A stretch of DNA of 64,000 nt from Candidatus Dormiibacterota bacterium. GTDB taxonomy: Bacteria; Chloroflexota; Dormibacteria; Aeolococcales; Aeolococcaceae. The notes beneath the pieces are model-generated. The model ran no database searches, was not told the origin of the DNA, and worked only from the letters and a program-made list of their open reading frames with translations. The stretch covers positions 1-64,000 of the forward strand of contig PLZA01000069.1 in the NCBI GenBank assembly GCA_003153505.1. Direction: 5' to 3'. The translations under genes were made by a program, and so were the position numbers. This document shows, one piece after another, positions 7,983 to 15,778 of this stretch (the stretch's first letter is position 1; every line of letters starts with the position of its first letter).

Positions 7983-8313
7983 GTCTCTAGGGCAGCGACC
8001 CTTCGAGCCCATCCACCCATGGAGCTATGGCTCGAAGCACTGGACAAGGCCGACTTTTAGTCACCCCTCCAGCCTGTTCGGGCTTCCCGTGACCAGGTGT
8101 CTGCTGCCTTTGGGATTTTGGTGATGCTCCTTGCCATTGCACTGTCGTCAGCGATAACGGGATTGGTCACCAAAGCCACCCATCTCATCCACGTCCATCT
8201 CTGACTCCGTTCCGATCACCTGTGTTTGCCCGACACCGTTCCGACGCTCATATACTCACCCGCAAGGCGAGGCGCCGGGCCTGCGCAGGAACTAGCTTCG
8301 GGAGGCATGACGG
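7983..8313. other. Intergenic stretch without a supported gene
   Basis: About 330 bases between a terminator and the zinc-ribbon gene at 8314. No reading frame, repeat or RNA fold was convincing. The promoter of the 8314 gene presumably lies here. Confidence 0.5.
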
Positions 8314-9039
8314 ATGAGCGATACCTCCACCACGCAACGGAGCGACGATGGCCTCTGGGAGTGGGACGGGAACTGGTGGGCGCATATACATGAGGTCGTG
8401 GTTCAATGCCCCGAATGCACAGAGGTCGTCCAAGTGCGCTCCGACGCGAAGTCCTTTAAGTGTGCTAGTCGGCACGAATTCGACTTCATTGTCTGTTCGA
8501 CTTGCACGGGGGCGACACACCGTGCGCCAGCGAACCGCAGCTATGCTGCCCGTTGTCCATACTGCGGTGCGTCTGCTGCGATTCCACCGACATGTCGAGC
8601 TTGGGACTGGGCGTCAAACCAAGCAGGACGAGGTGCGTGGCCGCCCGGCCGTGTCGATACGGGCCGACGAACGCTCACCGGCCTTACTCTCGCCGCAGGC
8701 AGCGGCACACATTTGAATGTGGGCGGGACGTACATGGTCGACTTCGCGGAGTCCGTTGTGAGGATCGCTTCCGAATCACAGTCGGAGGAGTTTAGCTACG
8801 GTGCTGTTCGCGCTATGGAGATAACGGACGGCCCAACGCGCAGTGGCTCGGAGCGGAACCGCGATATCGCAGGTGGAGCGCTCACATTTGGAGTGATCGG
8901 TGGTCTTGCGGCAGCTGGTACTTCGACGTCCTCATCAGCTCTGTTGCGCATCGTCACCGGCGTGAACGGGAACTGTCAGGGAGCCATACGCATGAATGCG
9001 CGCACGGCGCTCCCTCGCAGCCCAAGCACCCGTGAATGA
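8314..9039 (+). CDS. Multi-zinc-ribbon protein of unknown function
   Basis: A 241-residue protein with GAGG eight bases before its ATG. The first 100 residues hold several Cys pairs: CPEC near 32, a single Cys near 49, CSTC near 60 and CPYC near 80, suggesting one or two zinc ribbons. The remainder has a beta-rich segment (GTYMVDFAESVVRIASES) and a Gly/Ala-rich stretch (GGALTFGVIGGLAAAG) that could be a membrane hairpin. The last 20 residues look out of frame (RTALPRSPSTRE), and decayed gene fragments follow directly, so the C-terminus may be truncated or shifted. Confidence 0.55.
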   Translation: MSDTSTTQRSDDGLWEWDGNWWAHIHEVVVQCPECTEVVQVRSDAKSFKCASRHEFDFIVCSTCTGATHRAPANRSYAARCPYCGASAAIPPTCRAWDWASNQAGRGAWPPGRVDTGRRTLTGLTLAAGSGTHLNVGGTYMVDFAESVVRIASESQSEEFSYGAVRAMEITDGPTRSGSERNRDIAGGALTFGVIGGLAAAGTSTSSSALLRIVTGVNGNCQGAIRMNARTALPRSPSTRE

Positions 9040-9099
9040 TGCTCAGAGGTTGCTCGCCGACCCCCGCAGGTGAGAAGTGCCAGCGTGGAGGCTTAGGGC

Positions 9100-9555
9100 A
9101 GCTGTCGGACGATGTACAACACCTTGGCGGGATGTACCACGAGGCGGGGCGCTTCTTCCCGGAGGAATGGGCGCGCTTCCGCTCGAGTGCACCGGAAGGC
9201 GAGCGAGAAGGTGACCTCGTGGCCGCCTACAACCGGTTGCTGAACGAGCATTCCGACCCGGCCGTCCGCGCCCGGGCAGCGAAGAACTGGTGTGACTGGG
9301 AGGACTCCCTGCTCTCGCTCGAGGAGGGGTGGGCGCCAAGCGCACGCTACGAGGATGCCGAGTTCCGCATGACGTTCGCGCGCCTGTGCGCTCACTACTT
9401 CAGCCACGCCGCCTGGCTGGACGGCGATGAGTTGCTCCGCAACGCGTATCAGTTGGCCGGGATCCCTGGGTTTATGGTCCACGGCCGCCTCGACCTCGGG
9501 GGCCCGCCGGACGTTCCGTGGCTGCTCGCGCCAGGCGTGGCCGGACGTGGAGCTT
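9100..9555 (+). pseudogene. Prolyl aminopeptidase (Pip) remnant, frameshifted
   Basis: The frame encodes the second half of a family S33 prolyl aminopeptidase: MYHEAGRFFPEEWARF, NWCDWEDSLLSLEEGW, then FARLCAHYFSHAAWL, and GIPGFMVHGRLDLGGPPDVP with the catalytic Asp region. The N-terminal alpha/beta hydrolase half with the nucleophile Ser is missing. An extra C near 9531 shifts the frame; correcting it restores LLAQAWPDVEL. The match then stops before the catalytic His and runs straight into a HAD-hydrolase fragment. It is a pseudogene at a deletion scar. Confidence 0.75.
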
Positions 9556-9870
9556 GGCTTCGAGCTTCGATGGTTCTCCCTCGAGCGGTCGCACATGGAT
9601 GTTTTTCTCGCCGGCGATTGCACGTTCGTTGAGCAACGCCGTCGACGGCTGCGTGGGTTCCTGCCAGAGCTCGGTATCGCCCCTGGTAGCGACAGTGAAC
9701 TTGACGCGTGGTTTGCTGGTTACGCCAGGACTTACGAAGCCAATTGGGCACCCTATGGCGATGTCGAAGCCTGCTTGGCGGAGCTGCTGACCTCGGACTT
9801 ACCGCCAAAACTTGGGGTACTGACCAACGGTGATCACGAGCAGCAGTGCGCGAAGATTGACCGATGCAAC
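9556..9870 (+). pseudogene. HAD-superfamily hydrolase remnant
   Basis: In the frame continuing from the corrected Pip fragment, the sequence reads as the middle of a HAD phosphatase: a cap-like helix set (FVEQRRRRLRGFLPELGIA, then DAWFAGYARTYEANW) and motif II context (KLGVLTNGDHEQQCAKID). The N-terminal DxD nucleophile motif and the C-terminal acidic motif are absent. It is truncated at both ends by fusion to Pip and loss of similarity after about 9870. The product would be inactive. Confidence 0.7.
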
Positions 9871-9931
9871 CTCCGGCCAAAGCGAGTTGTGGTCAGGAGC
9901 GCGCAGCGTCGCGCTGGCGCTCCTGCCGCAG

Positions 9932-10216
9932 TCAGTTGGAGGCGGCGACGGACCCCAGCTGCTTCAGAGCGGCGATCCCAAACTCGTACTGCCACTCGAC
10001 GAACTTGGTCATGACGTCGAAGTTGCGATTCACCACGGTGTCGATGGCTGGAATGAGCTTCTCAGAGTTGGGAAGCGCGAACACGCTGAGCGGAACCAAC
10101 ACGGAGGTGATGCTCTTGAGGACCTCGGTGGCTGCCAGCTTGATCTCCGTCGTCTGTTGGAGGCCTTCCGCAACTGCAGCATTGGCGGTACGGGTGTAGT
10201 CGGCGTAGTCGGTCAT
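9932..10216 (-). CDS. Small phasin-like protein
   Basis: A 94-residue, mostly helical protein with GAGG eight bases before its ATG. It is amphipathic, with Ala- and Thr-rich helices (NAAVAEGLQQTTEIKLAATE, then MTKFVEWQYEFGIAALKQLG). Size and composition resemble small phasin-type proteins that coat polyhydroxyalkanoate granules, but no diagnostic motif is visible and no PHA synthase is nearby. It is divergent from the CoA-transferase gene at 10430. Treat it as an unknown helical protein with a possible lipid- or granule-surface role. Confidence 0.6.
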   Translation of the reverse strand: MTDYADYTRTANAAVAEGLQQTTEIKLAATEVLKSITSVLVPLSVFALPNSEKLIPAIDTVVNRNFDVMTKFVEWQYEFGIAALKQLGSVAASN

Positions 10217-10429
10217 GACTGTTTCCTCGTGACCTCCGGGTCCCGTTGGGGTCCTGTTTGAGAGGCTGCGCTAAGCATACCAAGCAGACGCTAGATTGTC
10301 AACCCAAGGGCTGACCTTATCTCCAGCGATACGACCAACGCCGGTGCTCTGTGGGTTCGAAGTGACAGCTCAGAGGCATCCTCGGGGTTGTTGCTGCAAT
10401 TCTTATGGCGGACAGACGAGCCTCAGTCC

Positions 10430-11737
10430 GTGGCATTGGTGGACATTCTCGCGCCCAAGCAGGCAACCTCGGCCAGGGAAGCCGTCCGGCTGATCAAGAG
10501 CGGAGACCGTGTCTATCTCCACGCCGGCAGCGCTGTCCCCGGCGCGCTCCTCGGCGCCCTCCTGGACCGCAGTTCGGAACTTCATGACGTGGAGCTGATC
10601 CATCTCCACGTCAACGGTGACGTGGCCAAGGCGGCTTCCGCTGCGGCTCCGAACATTCGTCGCTGCGCTCTGTTCGTCGATTCGAGCACGCGCGATGCGG
10701 TCGCGACCGGGGCGGCGACGTATCTGCCGGTGTTTCTCTCCGACGTGCCTCGCCTGTTGAGCACCGGCCGACTGCCGCTCGATGTCGCGTTGCTCCATGT
10801 CTCGCCTCCGGACGCCCACGGCTACTGCTCTCTCGGCGTCTCGGTGGACTGCACGCTCGCAGCCGCACGCGCGGCTCCGGTGCGCATCGCCCAAATCAAC
10901 CCAAGGATGCCGCGGACGCACGGCGATTCCTTCATCCATGTCAATGACTTCGACGCCGTCGTCGAGGTGGACGAACCGCTGCCTGAAGCCTCCGCCCCCG
11001 TCATCACTGCGGAGCACCTCGCCGTCGCTCGAAACGTCGCAGAGCTGATTGAGGATGGGGCCACACTCCAGCTTGGGATTGGCGCGATCCCCAACGCCGT
11101 GCTGGGGCTACTCGGCGACCGCCGCGAGCTTGGAGTGCACAGCGAGGTGGTGTCGGACGGCGTGCTCGAACTGGTCAGCGCGGGTGTGATCACCGGAAGT
11201 CGCAAGACGATCAACCGAGGGAAGCTTGTCGTGGCTTTCCTCAATGGCAGCCGACGCCTCTACGACTTCGCGGACGACAACCCGATGCTGGAGATGCGGT
11301 CCTTCGAGTACACGAATGACACACGCACCATCCTTCGTCTCGACAACATGGTGGCGATCAACTCCGCACTGCAGATCGACCTCACTGGGCAGGTCTGTGC
11401 GGAGTCGATTGGTGCCCGCATGTACAGCGGGGTGGGTGGGCAGATGGACTTCATGCGGGGAGCGGCGCTGTCACGCGGTGGCCGTCCGGTGATTGCCCTG
11501 CTATCGACCGCACGCGGTGGCCAGCTATCGCGAATCGTCGATACGCTCGCGGATGGCGCTGGTGTGACGACGTCGCGAGCGCACATGCACTGGGTGGTCA
11601 CGGAACACGGCCGCGTCGACCTCCACGGAATGGACTTGGCTCATCGCGCCCGTGCTCTGATTTCGCTCGCGGCACCACGCTTTCGGGACGAGTTGACGGC
11701 GGCGGCGCTGAACCGCGGGTTGTTCCGAGACGGCTGA
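10430..11737 (+). CDS. Acetyl-CoA hydrolase/transferase family protein
   Basis: About 435 residues, related to acetyl-CoA hydrolase, 4-hydroxybutyrate CoA-transferase and similar family I-type CoA-transferases. Visible motifs are AREAVRLIKSGDRVYLH at the N-terminus, INPRMPRTHGDSFIHV in the middle, GIGAIPNAVLGLLGDRRELG, and the active-site region HSEVVSDGVLELVSAG whose Glu forms the CoA thioester. The C-terminal domain has GGQMDFMRGA, the GGxxDF signature. The start is uncertain: GTG at 10430 fits the family, while an upstream TTG at 10388 would add 14 residues. The natural acid substrate cannot be told from the sequence. Confidence 0.85.
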   Translation: MALVDILAPKQATSAREAVRLIKSGDRVYLHAGSAVPGALLGALLDRSSELHDVELIHLHVNGDVAKAASAAAPNIRRCALFVDSSTRDAVATGAATYLPVFLSDVPRLLSTGRLPLDVALLHVSPPDAHGYCSLGVSVDCTLAAARAAPVRIAQINPRMPRTHGDSFIHVNDFDAVVEVDEPLPEASAPVITAEHLAVARNVAELIEDGATLQLGIGAIPNAVLGLLGDRRELGVHSEVVSDGVLELVSAGVITGSRKTINRGKLVVAFLNGSRRLYDFADDNPMLEMRSFEYTNDTRTILRLDNMVAINSALQIDLTGQVCAESIGARMYSGVGGQMDFMRGAALSRGGRPVIALLSTARGGQLSRIVDTLADGAGVTTSRAHMHWVVTEHGRVDLHGMDLAHRARALISLAAPRFRDELTAAALNRGLFRDG

Positions 11738-11764
11738 CCGCGTCCGGTGACTTGCAAGTAGTCG

Positions 11765-11925
11765 CCCGACGAAGTCGGCGGGGCCGGCCCTGGGAATCGC
11801 CGTCCACGATGTGCCGTTCCAATGCTCAACGAGGCTGGCGAGGCATAGGTGTTCGGCTCCCGCGATACCACCGCCCAGACATCGTTACTCGACTTGCCTG
11901 ATACGGCGCCGAGCCCGTCGCCGAC
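11765..11925 (-). pseudogene. Relic of a Trp-repeat secreted protein
   Basis: On the minus strand one frame reads AVSGKSSNDVWAV and, after a frame change near 11830, another reads LVEHWNGTSWTAIP. These two motifs are consecutive parts of the repeat unit SSxDVWAV...LVEHWNGTSW found in secreted repeat proteins, related to those at 25451 and 30174 in this window. The copy is short and frameshifted with no plausible start. The stretch 11738-12129 holds no other supported gene. Confidence 0.6.
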
Positions 11926-12129
11926 CGATGTGGAGGCGTCACCGTCGGCGCTCACATGTTCATGTGCGTCAATGCCCACAGCCCGCTTATGAGCCAGAAC
12001 AATGAGAAGAAGGCGAACACCGAGCACGGTCCAATGGACGGCCAGCGCCTCGCCGCCACCCAGGCTCTGGGGACAGTTTGGTGGCTGGAGCGAGTTGGCT
12101 TGCGCGCAGATCCGGAAACTGACGGTGGC

Positions 12130-12864
12130 TCACTGCTCACGAACCCAGTCGGCGCTCGATCTGGCAAGCATCCAGCTCGCGGCCGCAGCAAATACTGTCA
12201 CGACCAAGGCGATAGCAAGAGGATAAGCAATGAGTGCGTGGAGGACCAGCGTGGCGCCGATCACTGCACCGAGCAGCATGGCGGCAATGGCAATGAGCCG
12301 TCGGGCCGCCTTGGACCCCTGACCCCCAGCGACATGGCTGTCCGCGGCGACGCCCGTGATCGTCATGGTGAGAACGGTGGTGGTCAGGTCGGGCACGGCG
12401 AGTTTGCGCGCGCCGGCGTTCTGGATCCCCATCGCGATGGCGAGGACCACAATCACGGAGTATCGGACTCCGGCGGTCAGCGGATTGGTGCTGAGTGCAG
12501 CGAGGACAACCCCAGACACAAGGAACACAGCCTGGATCGCAGCGGCAGTGCTGAAGAGCTGACCTCGGTTTCGGGCGAATCGCGATCCCACCTTCCCACC
12601 GACGAGGGCCCCGACTCCGAAGGCGGCTATGGCCGCAAGCGATGCCGCGATGGAGAATCCAGGCGCTCCCACCAGCGCAAATCCCAAGAGCACGACGTTG
12701 CCTGTCATGTTGGCGACGAAGACGTGACCGAGCACCAGATAGCTGAAGGCATCGACGAGGCCGGTGACAAGGGTCATCAAGACCAGCAGGGGCGGCAATG
12801 GACCCTGCTTGGTGTTGCGACCGGGAACCATGGTCTGTCGGAGCTCACTGACGAACTGACTCAT
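12130..12864 (-). CDS. DUF1275 (YoaK) family membrane protein
   Basis: A 244-residue integral membrane protein with about six hydrophobic segments. It has the family hallmarks near the N-terminus (LVTGLVDAFSYLVLGHVF, then VANMTGNVVLLG) and IAMGIQNAGARK with TTTVLTMTITG in the second half. Function in the family is unknown; transport has been suggested. Its start overlaps the stop of the upstream dehydrogenase (ATGA), making it the last gene of the minus-strand operon that begins near 14759. Confidence 0.85.
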   Translation of the reverse strand: MSQFVSELRQTMVPGRNTKQGPLPPLLVLMTLVTGLVDAFSYLVLGHVFVANMTGNVVLLGFALVGAPGFSIAASLAAIAAFGVGALVGGKVGSRFARNRGQLFSTAAAIQAVFLVSGVVLAALSTNPLTAGVRYSVIVVLAIAMGIQNAGARKLAVPDLTTTVLTMTITGVAADSHVAGGQGSKAARRLIAIAAMLLGAVIGATLVLHALIAYPLAIALVVTVFAAAASWMLARSSADWVREQ

Positions 12865-13733
12865 TTGATTTCGTGTCCGATCTGGTCAGCGTCGATGTGT
12901 CTCGACTGCTCGATGACCGCAGAGATGTCGAGATCGGCGGACCCGCGCATCGCCTCCTCATACAGATCGCGAGCCTGGCGCGTGAGTGGAGTGGGGGCGC
13001 CGCTGCCGTCAAAGGCCTGAACACCAAGATCGAGGTCTTTGACGAGGTCACGCACCGCGAACATGGTCGGCGTGTGCTGGCGATGCAGGAAGCCGCGCTC
13101 GCGTGCAGCGAGACCTGGGGCGAAACGTACCAAGATCGAGAAGACCTGTTCCGGATCGAGTCCCATGGCCGTCCCCGCGGTGAGCAGCTCAGCCGCGGCG
13201 GCGCTCGTGATGCCCAACATGCTGTTGGCGATGAGCTTCAACCGCTGCGCACTGCCTCGCTCGCCGACGTAGTGGACGTCGCCGAGGTTCCGGAGAACCG
13301 GCAGCGCTTGCTCGAGGTCGGCCCGATCTCCACCGGCGAGGATCAGGAGCTTTCCGGCCTCAACGGCGGGCACGCTGCCGACCACCGGAGCTGAGAGCAA
13401 GCGCGCCTTCCGTTTGTCCGCTTCGCGACCGAGCTCATCGATGATCTCTGGTCCAGCAGTGCTCGTGTCGATGAACAGTCTGTGCTCGGGAGCCTCGAGC
13501 GCGCCGTGCTCACCGAGATACACGTCGCGAACCGCTGCATCGTTGGTGAGGCTGCTGATGACGATGTCTGCATTGCGAGCCGCCTCAACTGGGGTGGCAG
13601 CGACGATGCCGATGTGCAACTCCGCCGCTCTCGCAGTGGTGCGATTCCATACGGTCATGTCGAAACCACAGCTTGCGAGGCGACGCGCCATCGCACCGCC
13701 CATCTTGCCGGTGCCGAGGATCGCAATCTTCAT
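12861..13733 (-). CDS. 3-hydroxyisobutyrate-dehydrogenase-family reductase
   Basis: A 290-residue NAD(P)-dependent beta-hydroxyacid dehydrogenase. The N-terminal Rossmann motif is ILGTGKMGGAMARRL, and the domain boundary has FIDTSTAGPEI. The substrate-binding loop is SAPVVGSVPAVEAGKL, near the usual DAPVSGG position. The catalytic-Lys helix is GSAQRLKLIANSMLG near residue 165. The length is normal for the family. The substrate is unknown; candidates include 3-hydroxyisobutyrate, tartronate semialdehyde and aldehydes. It sits between a small membrane protein and the YoaK-like gene. Confidence 0.88.
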   Translation of the reverse strand: MKIAILGTGKMGGAMARRLASCGFDMTVWNRTTARAAELHIGIVAATPVEAARNADIVISSLTNDAAVRDVYLGEHGALEAPEHRLFIDTSTAGPEIIDELGREADKRKARLLSAPVVGSVPAVEAGKLLILAGGDRADLEQALPVLRNLGDVHYVGERGSAQRLKLIANSMLGITSAAAAELLTAGTAMGLDPEQVFSILVRFAPGLAARERGFLHRQHTPTMFAVRDLVKDLDLGVQAFDGSGAPTPLTRQARDLYEEAMRGSADLDISAVIEQSRHIDADQIGHEIK

Positions 13734-13776
13734 TCCATTACCTCCGATCAGGCCGGCTGCGGGTGCAGCACCGCCT

Positions 13777-14016
13777 TCATCTCGCCCGCCTCACGCTGAC
13801 GTGGTCCTGGGTGCGCTTGGACCGCTGGACGCTGGTCCGAAGCATAACGATCACGACGAGCGGGATAACCAACCAGGCTGGGAACTGAGTCGCGTTGAGC
13901 AACGCACTCACCAGGAGTCCGATTGCGACCGACGCCGCCACCGTCCAGTCGTCGCCGATGATGAACCGATACCAGAATCGGCCAAACCCCACCAGCCACG
14001 ATATGAGTCGCATCAT
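13777..14016 (-). CDS. Small two-helix membrane protein
   Basis: A 79-residue protein with two hydrophobic segments (WTVAASVAIGLLVSALL and FPAWLVIPLVVIVML) and a basic C-terminus. The ATG overlaps the stop of the upstream COG4280-type gene (ATGA), so the two are probably made together. It is not recognised as a named family, and it may be a partner of the upstream membrane protein. Confidence 0.65.
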   Translation of the reverse strand: MMRLISWLVGFGRFWYRFIIGDDWTVAASVAIGLLVSALLNATQFPAWLVIPLVVIVMLRTSVQRSKRTQDHVSVRRAR

Positions 14017-14759
14017 CTCGCCACCTCGCTCAGATTCAGGGTTAGTCTGCTTTGGCGCGCTCCGCGGCGCTCGACGGCGATATTGATCGCTGCGGTCAGC
14101 AAATAGACCGCCAGCAGCCCGAGTATTGCGACGTCACCTCCGGGCCAGCTCACGCCGAGACCCTCGGTCGCCCAGAACGAGCCGAAGGTGGTGAGGAGGA
14201 TGCCGACGACGAGCTGCAGGAAGCTGCGCGGAATGCGTGCCACGAAACGTGAGAGGACCGCTCCGACCGCACCAACCACCAGGAGCGCGGCCGCACCACC
14301 GTACACGGCGACTCCTAGCTGGCCAGCCGTGGCACCAACCGAGACGACGATGAACGCGACCTCCAGTCCCTCCAGCAACACGCCCTTAAAGGACAGCACG
14401 AATGCGGTCCAGTCGACACCCCTCCCGGTCCAGACATCGGTGTCCTGATTCGCCTCGACTTGCATCCCCGCGAATCCACGAGCCGCGACCCGAACGACGC
14501 CCTTTCGAAGCCACTGCAACCCGAAGACCAGCAGCAGCGCGCCGATAACCAGCCTGAGCGGACCGATCGGAATCGCGCTGACTGCCAGGCCAAAGAAAGC
14601 GACGACGACCGCCAGCACGACGAAACCGGCTGCCGCCCCCAACAGGGTGGAGCGCCAGCCGCGGGTCGCGCCGACTCCCACCACGATGGTGACCATCTCG
14701 ATCGCCTCGACCGATGACGCCAGGAACGCCGTGATCAGAACGGGCACGCTGCCGGTCAT
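14013..14759 (-). CDS. COG4280-type membrane protein
   Basis: A 248-residue membrane protein with about six to seven transmembrane segments in two related halves. Each half begins with an acidic signature inside a helix: FLASSVEAIEMVTIVVGVGA near the start and FKGVLLEGLEVAFIVVSVGA near residue 120. Such E-x-x-E pairs resemble cation/Ca-antiporter-type (UPF0016-like) membrane proteins, so ion transport is possible but unproven. The ATG at 14759 is used because it overlaps the preceding stop and begins the hydrophobic sequence; the longer open frame upstream is Arg-rich noise. Confidence 0.75.
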   Translation of the reverse strand: MTGSVPVLITAFLASSVEAIEMVTIVVGVGATRGWRSTLLGAAAGFVVLAVVVAFFGLAVSAIPIGPLRLVIGALLLVFGLQWLRKGVVRVAARGFAGMQVEANQDTDVWTGRGVDWTAFVLSFKGVLLEGLEVAFIVVSVGATAGQLGVAVYGGAAALLVVGAVGAVLSRFVARIPRSFLQLVVGILLTTFGSFWATEGLGVSWPGGDVAILGLLAVYLLTAAINIAVERRGARQSRLTLNLSEVAR

Positions 14760-15438
14760 GCCGGCACCCCCGCGCCGTGCCATGCATGCACACTGGAGGC
14801 GACTGCGGGTTCGACCAGTCCTGACCCCGCCCTGATCCTCCCCAGTGCCCCGACGATCTCGCCCAGATCTTCCGCTGAGAACTGGAGCGTTGCCGCGTCG
14901 ACCCAACCATCGACCTGCGACGCGTCGCGCGCCCCCACGATGGCGCCGGTCACTCCGGGCCAGGCCAACGTCCAGGCAACCGCCACCGCCGAGACGGACG
15001 TGCCGTTGCGATATGCCACCGGCCTGAGTGCGTCGCGGAGGGCGAGGTTGCGTGACAGCTTCGGCTCCAGAAATTCGGCGGAGCGACGACGCCAGTCGTC
15101 ATCTGCCATTGTCGCGAGGCGCTCCGCGGAGAACGTGTCGGTGAGAATGCCGGACTGCATTGGGCTGTACACGATCACCCCGGCGTTGTGAGCGGCGGCC
15201 CAGGGGATGACGTCAGCGCCGGCGTCCCGGCGGATCAACGAGAAGGGAGGCTGCACCGAATCCACATGGCGAACCGCCTCGGCGCGGTCCAGGAGAGCGA
15301 CGTCAAAGTTCGAGACGCCGGCGGCACGGACCTTCCCCTCGTCGACGAGCCTCGCCACCTCGCCCCAGGACTCTTCGATCGGCGTGCCCATCTCGTCCGG
15401 CCAGTGAAACTGGTAGAGGTCGCTGTGCGCGCCTGCGA
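14756..15438 (-). pseudogene. Aldo/keto reductase remnant lacking N-terminal half
   Basis: The frame encodes the C-terminal two thirds of an aldo/keto reductase: DLYQFHWPDE, GTPIEESWGEVARLVDEGKV, RAAGVSNFDVALLDRAEAV, the NADPH-binding VTGAIVGARDASQVDGWV, and VIVYSPMQSGILT. The first barrel strands with catalytic Asp, Tyr and Lys are missing. Upstream, similarity switches at about 15438 to a histidine-kinase H-box fragment. An internal ATG at 15391 gives 211 residues and the stop overlaps the COG4280 gene (ATGA), so a truncated product may still be translated but should not be a normal reductase. Confidence 0.8.
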
Positions 15439-15530
15439 TTCCAAGGCCACCAAGTGCTGCTGGGCACCATCATGGAGGTTACGCTCCACGCGCCGCCGCG
15501 AGGGCTTCGCCACGCCGCGTGCTGACGCTC
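15439..15530 (-). pseudogene. Histidine kinase H-box fragment
   Basis: On the minus strand the frame reads SRRRVERNLHDGAQQHLVAL, the dimerisation/phosphoacceptor helix of NarL-associated (HisKA_3) sensor kinases, with the phosphoacceptor His in NLHDG. Nothing else of the kinase (sensor or ATPase domains) is present, and a stop lies just upstream. It is joined directly to the aldo/keto reductase fragment. A relic. Confidence 0.6.
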
Positions 15531-15608
15531 AAGGCCCAGAGGATAGCCGCCTCCCGCTAGTGTCGTCCGTGGCACTCGGCGCGCCGGCGACCACCATTCC
15601 TTGCGACA

Positions 15609-15722
15609 TTGCCTTGTGCGATTGTGGGCGCAATAGGCCGTGCTACTCGAGGCCTCGCCAGGGTGACGGTCACGGTCGAGGCGGACATCGCCAACGGCCT
15701 GCCCACTTTCAGCGCTGCTTCG
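15609..15722 (+). pseudogene. Possible ComM (Mg-chelatase-like) N-terminal relic
   Basis: The plus-strand frame reads VGAIGRATRGLARVTVTVEA then DIANGLPTFS, resembling the first 35 residues of ComM/YifB-type ATPases, which normally run (V)EVDIxxGLPxF followed by VVGLPD. After TFS the similarity stops and no ATPase domain follows. It is read as a short N-terminal relic. The call rests on one short stretch and could be chance. Confidence 0.4.
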
Positions 15723-15778
15723 TCGCCTGCGTTCTCAATCGCCGCGATTCACTACCAGTCCGTTGCCGGCCTTGGAGC

